Source: Actinomycetota bacterium (GTDB lineage Bacteria > Actinomycetota > Actinomycetes > Nanopelagicales > Nanopelagicaceae). Taken from it: 16,262 nucleotides of DNA. Below the pieces are notes generated by a model. The model was not told the origin of the DNA. It ran no database searches and saw only the letters and a list, made by a program, of their open reading frames with translations. The position numbers were made by a program, and so were the translations under genes. This document shows positions 13,371-16,262 of this stretch, piece after piece. Each line of letters opens with the position of its first letter. Position 1 is the first letter of the stretch. The stretch spans positions 1 through 16,262 of the forward strand of contig JAPLBI010000169.1 of assembly GCA_026392815.1 (NCBI GenBank). Direction: 5' to 3'.

Positions 13371-13446
13371 TGGCTGCCCCACCTGGCCTCGATCCAGGGA
13401 CATCCGAATTAACAGTTCGGCGCTCTACCAACTGAGCTATGGGGCA
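13371..13446 (-). tRNA. tRNA-Asn (anticodon GTT), CCA encoded
   Basis: On the minus strand a complete 76-nt cloverleaf can be drawn: acceptor TGCCCCA (13440-13446) pairing with TGGGGCA (13375-13381), D-arm GCTC/GAGC around AGTTGGTA, and anticodon stem CCGAA/TTCGG with loop CTGTTAA, giving anticodon GTT (Asn). It also has a 5-nt variable loop and T-stem CCTGG/CCAGG. The T-loop reads ATCGAGG, with A in place of the usual first T. The discriminator is G, followed by a genome-encoded CCA (13371-13373). It lies downstream of dnaG on the same strand. Confidence 0.96.
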
Positions 13447-13475
13447 AAGATTTACAACTTGTCGTGCAGGCGCAC

Positions 13476-13505
13476 ACTCTAGCGCACGAGGCGCAGTGGG
13501 TCTAA
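13476..13505 (-). promoter_or_regulatory. Putative promoter of tRNA-Asn
   Basis: Minus strand: TTAGAC (13500-13505), 18-bp spacer, TAGAGT (13476-13481), then about 29 nt to the mature tRNA 5' end. The -35 overlaps the last codons of dnaG. The leader would be removed by RNase P. Confidence 0.45.
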
Positions 13506-15349
13506 ATCGAGCGAAGCGCGAGATCGTGCAGTCCGCGGCGGGTGGTCTCAAGGGCCACCAGGCTAGCGAAGGCTTGGTTGTACTCCTGCTCATTTTCTAC
13601 AGGATTTAACCGTTGCAGCGAAGATTTAAGTTCTGCGATCGCCCGCGAGATTCCAACTTCGCGCAGGCGCGCAACAATACTTTCTACATAATGGCCAGTG
13701 ACCTCACCATCGGCGCGAATCGGCTCAACATTTAATTCGGTAAAGAGCGCGCGCATATTCTCATCTGAGATTTGTTCAATCTCAATCGAACTCTGCTCAT
13801 CAACTGCAGCAATTATCTGCGCTAATTGAATGTAGGCCGGATGCGTAAAGGCGCCACTTTCAATCTCTCGCCAATTTGATATCAAAGATGGCATCTGCAG
13901 GCGCGCCTTCAATACTTCACGTTCCAGAATTAAACGCGGCTCTTGTGGATTTGGACGCCACTGCACTTGTGGCGCTTCTTCTTCGCCATTTACAACTGGT
14001 GTGCTCTGTTGTGGCTGGCGCTTAACGCCTTGCGCAACGGCAGATGAAACTGTCTCGACTTCAACGCCAAGCCATCCAGCAAGCAAACGTGTGTACTCGG
14101 GGCGCAGTGACTTATCGCGAATCTGCGCAACAAGAGGCGCCGTTGCATTTAACGCGTTAACGCGACCTTCGGCAGAATCTAATTTATGGAGCGCAAGTTC
14201 GGTGCGTATAGCAAACTCAAATAGCGGAACGCGCTTAGCAATCAAATCGCGTAGCGCTAGATCGCCTTTCTGTTGGCGCAGATCGCATGGATCGAGTCCA
14301 TTAGGTTCAACGGCCACAAAGGTTTGAGTCACAAACTTTTGATCTTCGGTGAAGGCGCGCATCGCAGCCTTTTGTCCGGCGGCATCGCCATCGAAGGTAA
14401 AGATAACTTCACCGCGGAAAGCATCGTCATCCATAAGCAAACGGCGAATGATGCGGATGTGGTCTGCACCGAATGCGGTGCCACAAGTTGCAACTGCTGT
14501 CGTTATTCCAGCTAACTGCGCTGCCATTACATCTGTGTAGCCTTCAACAATTACAACCTGGCGCTTTTTCGCGATCTCTTTCTTCGCCATATCAAGGCCG
14601 TAAAGGACTTGGCTCTTCTTATAAATCGGGGTTTCAGATGTATTTAAATATTTAGGGCCTTGATCTTCTTCATCGCTGGCGAGCTTTCGCGCACCAAAAC
14701 CAACGACGTCGCCAGAGATATCTTTGATTGGCCAGGTTAGGCGATTGCGGAATTTATCGATTGGTCCGCGCTGTCCCATCTTGGAAAGCCCTGCAGTTTC
14801 AAGTTCATCGATAGTAAATCCTTGTTCGCGCAAGAATTTAGTTAGGCCATCCCACTCATCTGGGGCATAACCAACACCAAAAGTTTCGCAGGCGCCTTTA
14901 TCGAATCCGCGCTTGGTCATTAGCTCGCGCGCATGTGCGGCAAGTGGTGAAGTATTCAACTGTTCTTGATAGAACTTTGCAGCAAGGGCGTTAGCGGCAA
15001 TTAAGCGAGAGCGATTGCCGGCAGGTGCTGGCGTGAAATTTCCTTGCTCATAGCGCAATTGATAACCCATGCGATCGGCTAAACGTTCAATCGTTTCGGT
15101 AAAACTCAAGTGATCTATCTTCATTAAGAAAGCGATTACATCGCCACTTGCCTGACAACCAAAGCAGTGGAAGAAGCCTTTACTTGGGGTTACGTGAAAT
15201 GAAGGTGATTTTTCATCGTGGAAAGGACAGAGCCCTTTCTTCTGTCCGCCACCGGCAGATTTGAGTTGCACATAATCTGCGATGACTTCATCAATAGGTG
15301 AGCGCTCGCGCACATGCGCAACATCTTCTTCCTTAATGCGTCCGCTCAT
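13502..15349 (-). CDS. dnaG: DNA primase
   Basis: A full-length 615-residue DnaG. It synthesises the RNA primers for lagging-strand replication in complex with the DnaB helicase. The CHC2 zinc-binding domain is at the N-terminus (Cys41, His44, Cys62, Cys65, in CPFHDEKSPSF and FFHCFGC). It is followed by the RNA polymerase domain with the basic KYLNTSETPIYKKSQ region (about 233-247) and the TOPRIM core: Glu269 in VVIVEGYTD and Asp320/Asp322 in FTFDGDAAG. The C-terminal region (from about 440) is the helicase-interacting part and is less conserved, as usual. The gene follows dgt by 28 nt on the same strand, an arrangement known from actinobacteria. A TAACAT box 6 nt before the ATG suggests its own leaderless start in addition to readthrough. 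The first residues MSGRIKEEDV give the expected N-terminus. Confidence 0.97.
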   Translation of the reverse strand: MSGRIKEEDVAHVRERSPIDEVIADYVQLKSAGGGQKKGLCPFHDEKSPSFHVTPSKGFFHCFGCQASGDVIAFLMKIDHLSFTETIERLADRMGYQLRYEQGNFTPAPAGNRSRLIAANALAAKFYQEQLNTSPLAAHARELMTKRGFDKGACETFGVGYAPDEWDGLTKFLREQGFTIDELETAGLSKMGQRGPIDKFRNRLTWPIKDISGDVVGFGARKLASDEEDQGPKYLNTSETPIYKKSQVLYGLDMAKKEIAKKRQVVIVEGYTDVMAAQLAGITTAVATCGTAFGADHIRIIRRLLMDDDAFRGEVIFTFDGDAAGQKAAMRAFTEDQKFVTQTFVAVEPNGLDPCDLRQQKGDLALRDLIAKRVPLFEFAIRTELALHKLDSAEGRVNALNATAPLVAQIRDKSLRPEYTRLLAGWLGVEVETVSSAVAQGVKRQPQQSTPVVNGEEEAPQVQWRPNPQEPRLILEREVLKARLQMPSLISNWREIESGAFTHPAYIQLAQIIAAVDEQSSIEIEQISDENMRALFTELNVEPIRADGEVTGHYVESIVARLREVGISRAIAELKSSLQRLNPVENEQEYNQAFASLVALETTRRGLHDLALRSI

Positions 15350-15355
15350 AAATAC

Positions 15356-15361
15356 ATGTTA
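15356..15361 (-). promoter_or_regulatory. Putative -10 box of dnaG
   Basis: Minus-strand TAACAT, 6 nt before the dnaG ATG in the 28-nt dgt-dnaG gap, with the same geometry as other leaderless starts in the window. No -35 at the right distance is obvious. Confidence 0.4.
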
Positions 15362-15377
15362 TCTCTCTAGGCCGATA

Positions 15378-16262
15378 TCAGAGCGCGCTCAAGCGGGCAT
15401 GGAGCGCATAGGCCCCGGGGTCGGTCAGGCTAGCAACTTGGTCGATGATGATGCGCATACGAGAAGTCTCATCGCTGGAGCGCTCCCAATCTTTAACGAA
15501 GATCGAGTCCAGTGAAGTTGCAGCGTGCTTATGCAACATCTCAACTAGCTCTTTAATAACAATCTGCTGCTTGGCATAGCGCTCTTGCGAAATTGCAGCG
15601 TTGATTAAGTAATGACCGGCCACTGCCTTCAGGAAATCTACTTCCACTTCTTGTTCACGTGGAATAACCAGATCTGCCTCGTATCGGCGGAGTGCACCTT
15701 TGCCGTGCACTTTTCGTGTCTCTAGTTCAGCGGCAAGCACAAAACGACCAATAAGTTGTGATGTTGAATCCTTTAGGCGAGCAAGTGAGCGATGGCTTCC
15801 ATCGTAATAACGCGGCCAGCAAGAAAGTTGTTGCAGACGTTGCAAAGCAGCTGCTGCTTCATCTTTAGTTGCAGTTGAGCCATAACCATCGCACATCTCT
15901 TTATGCAAGATATCAAAGTCGCGTTCAAAGTTATCGACCTTAACTTGACCGACAAATATCGCATCTTCGAGATCATGTACTGAATAAGCACAGTCATCTG
16001 ACCAATCCATAATCTGCGCTTCAATACATTTGCGATCTGAAGGCGCACCTTGGCGCATCCAATTAAAGATCTCTACATCATCGTCATAAACTCCAAATTT
16101 ACGGGGATTGATTGCGCGCGGCCATGGATACTTTGTTGCCGCATCAAGTGATGCTCTAGTTAAATTCAAACCAACGCTTGCGCCATCTTCATCAATTGTC
16201 TTTGCTTCAATGCGAGTAAGTAGGCGAAAGCTCTGAGCATTTCCTTCAAAGCCACCAAAATC
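15378..16262 (-). CDS. dgt: Deoxyguanosinetriphosphate triphosphohydrolase-like protein, C-terminal 294 residues; N-terminus beyond window
   Basis: The reading frame is open from the right edge of the window, so the N-terminal part with the first HD-domain metal ligands is missing because of the window boundary. The visible part starts with DFGGFEGNAQSFRLLTRIE, the characteristic substrate-side motif of dGTPase-like proteins. It continues with KYPWPR and then IMDWSDDCAYSVHDLEDAI, which holds the last aspartate ligand of the HD metal site. The rest is the helical C-terminal domain, ending ALHARLSAL. The family hydrolyses dNTPs to the nucleoside and triphosphate and shapes dNTP pools. It lies 28 nt upstream of dnaG and is likely co-transcribed with it. 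Apparent start codons further inside this frame (for example the TTG at 16169) are not the real start, since conserved motifs lie before it. Confidence 0.93.
   Translation of the reverse strand, partial: DFGGFEGNAQSFRLLTRIEAKTIDEDGASVGLNLTRASLDAATKYPWPRAINPRKFGVYDDDVEIFNWMRQGAPSDRKCIEAQIMDWSDDCAYSVHDLEDAIFVGQVKVDNFERDFDILHKEMCDGYGSTATKDEAAAALQRLQQLSCWPRYYDGSHRSLARLKDSTSQLIGRFVLAAELETRKVHGKGALRRYEADLVIPREQEVEVDFLKAVAGHYLINAAISQERYAKQQIVIKELVEMLHKHAATSLDSIFVKDWERSSDETSRMRIIIDQVASLTDPGAYALHARLSAL

Noticed and set aside
1..16262. Mobile elements, CRISPR repeats, toxin-antitoxin or defence cassettes
   Set aside because: No transposase, integrase, direct-repeat array or recognisable defence gene was found. 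Nearly all of the window is accounted for by housekeeping and metabolic genes with very short gaps.

Overview
The window looks like a stretch of ordinary chromosome from a small-genome, moderately AT-rich actinobacterium. The best fit is a freshwater planktonic lineage of the acI / Nanopelagicales type (Candidatus Planktophila or Nanopelagicus). This is an inference. It rests on the dgt-dnaG pair followed by a tRNA gene, on actinobacterial-type GlpD, HtrA-like and Rieske proteins, on very short intergenic gaps (several genes overlap by 4-14 bp), and on many start codons lying 5-9 nt after a TANNNT -10 box, as expected for leaderless transcripts. I see no insertion sequence, phage gene, CRISPR array or toxin/defence cassette.

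Left part (1-3654): a minus-strand pair encodes a Gfo/Idh/MocA oxidoreductase and, 3 nt downstream, an acetoacetyl-CoA synthetase cut by the window edge. Divergent to it is a stand-alone ADP/ATP-dependent NAD(P)H-hydrate dehydratase (nnrD), and then an orphan LuxR-type response regulator. The divergent promoters between the oxidoreductase and nnrD appear to share one 16-bp palindrome carrying a TTGGCT -35 box on each strand.

Middle part (3692-11037): a 90-residue protein resembling the C-terminal domain of DnaX (tau) overlaps by ATGA a secreted GH25 muramidase with Ig-like flanking domains. Next is glpD on the minus strand, which is broken by an apparent deletion of about 26 nt that removes the conserved GGK segment and shifts the frame. 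Divergently, glpK, galT and galK lie head to tail. Together these would channel glycerol and galactose, the two moieties of galactosylglycerol and galactolipids from algae and cyanobacteria.

Right part (11034-16262), all minus strand: an ACT-domain protein, a secreted HtrA-like serine protease without a cytoplasmic N-terminus, a DoxX-like/Rieske fusion with an internal Tat-type motif, tRNA-Asn(GTT), DNA primase dnaG, and the C-terminal 294 residues of a dGTPase-like protein (dgt).

The items most worth a second look are the glpD lesion, the shared divergent promoter palindrome, the stand-alone tau-like domain coupled to a muramidase, and the DoxX-Rieske fusion. No clearly new multi-gene system is visible.
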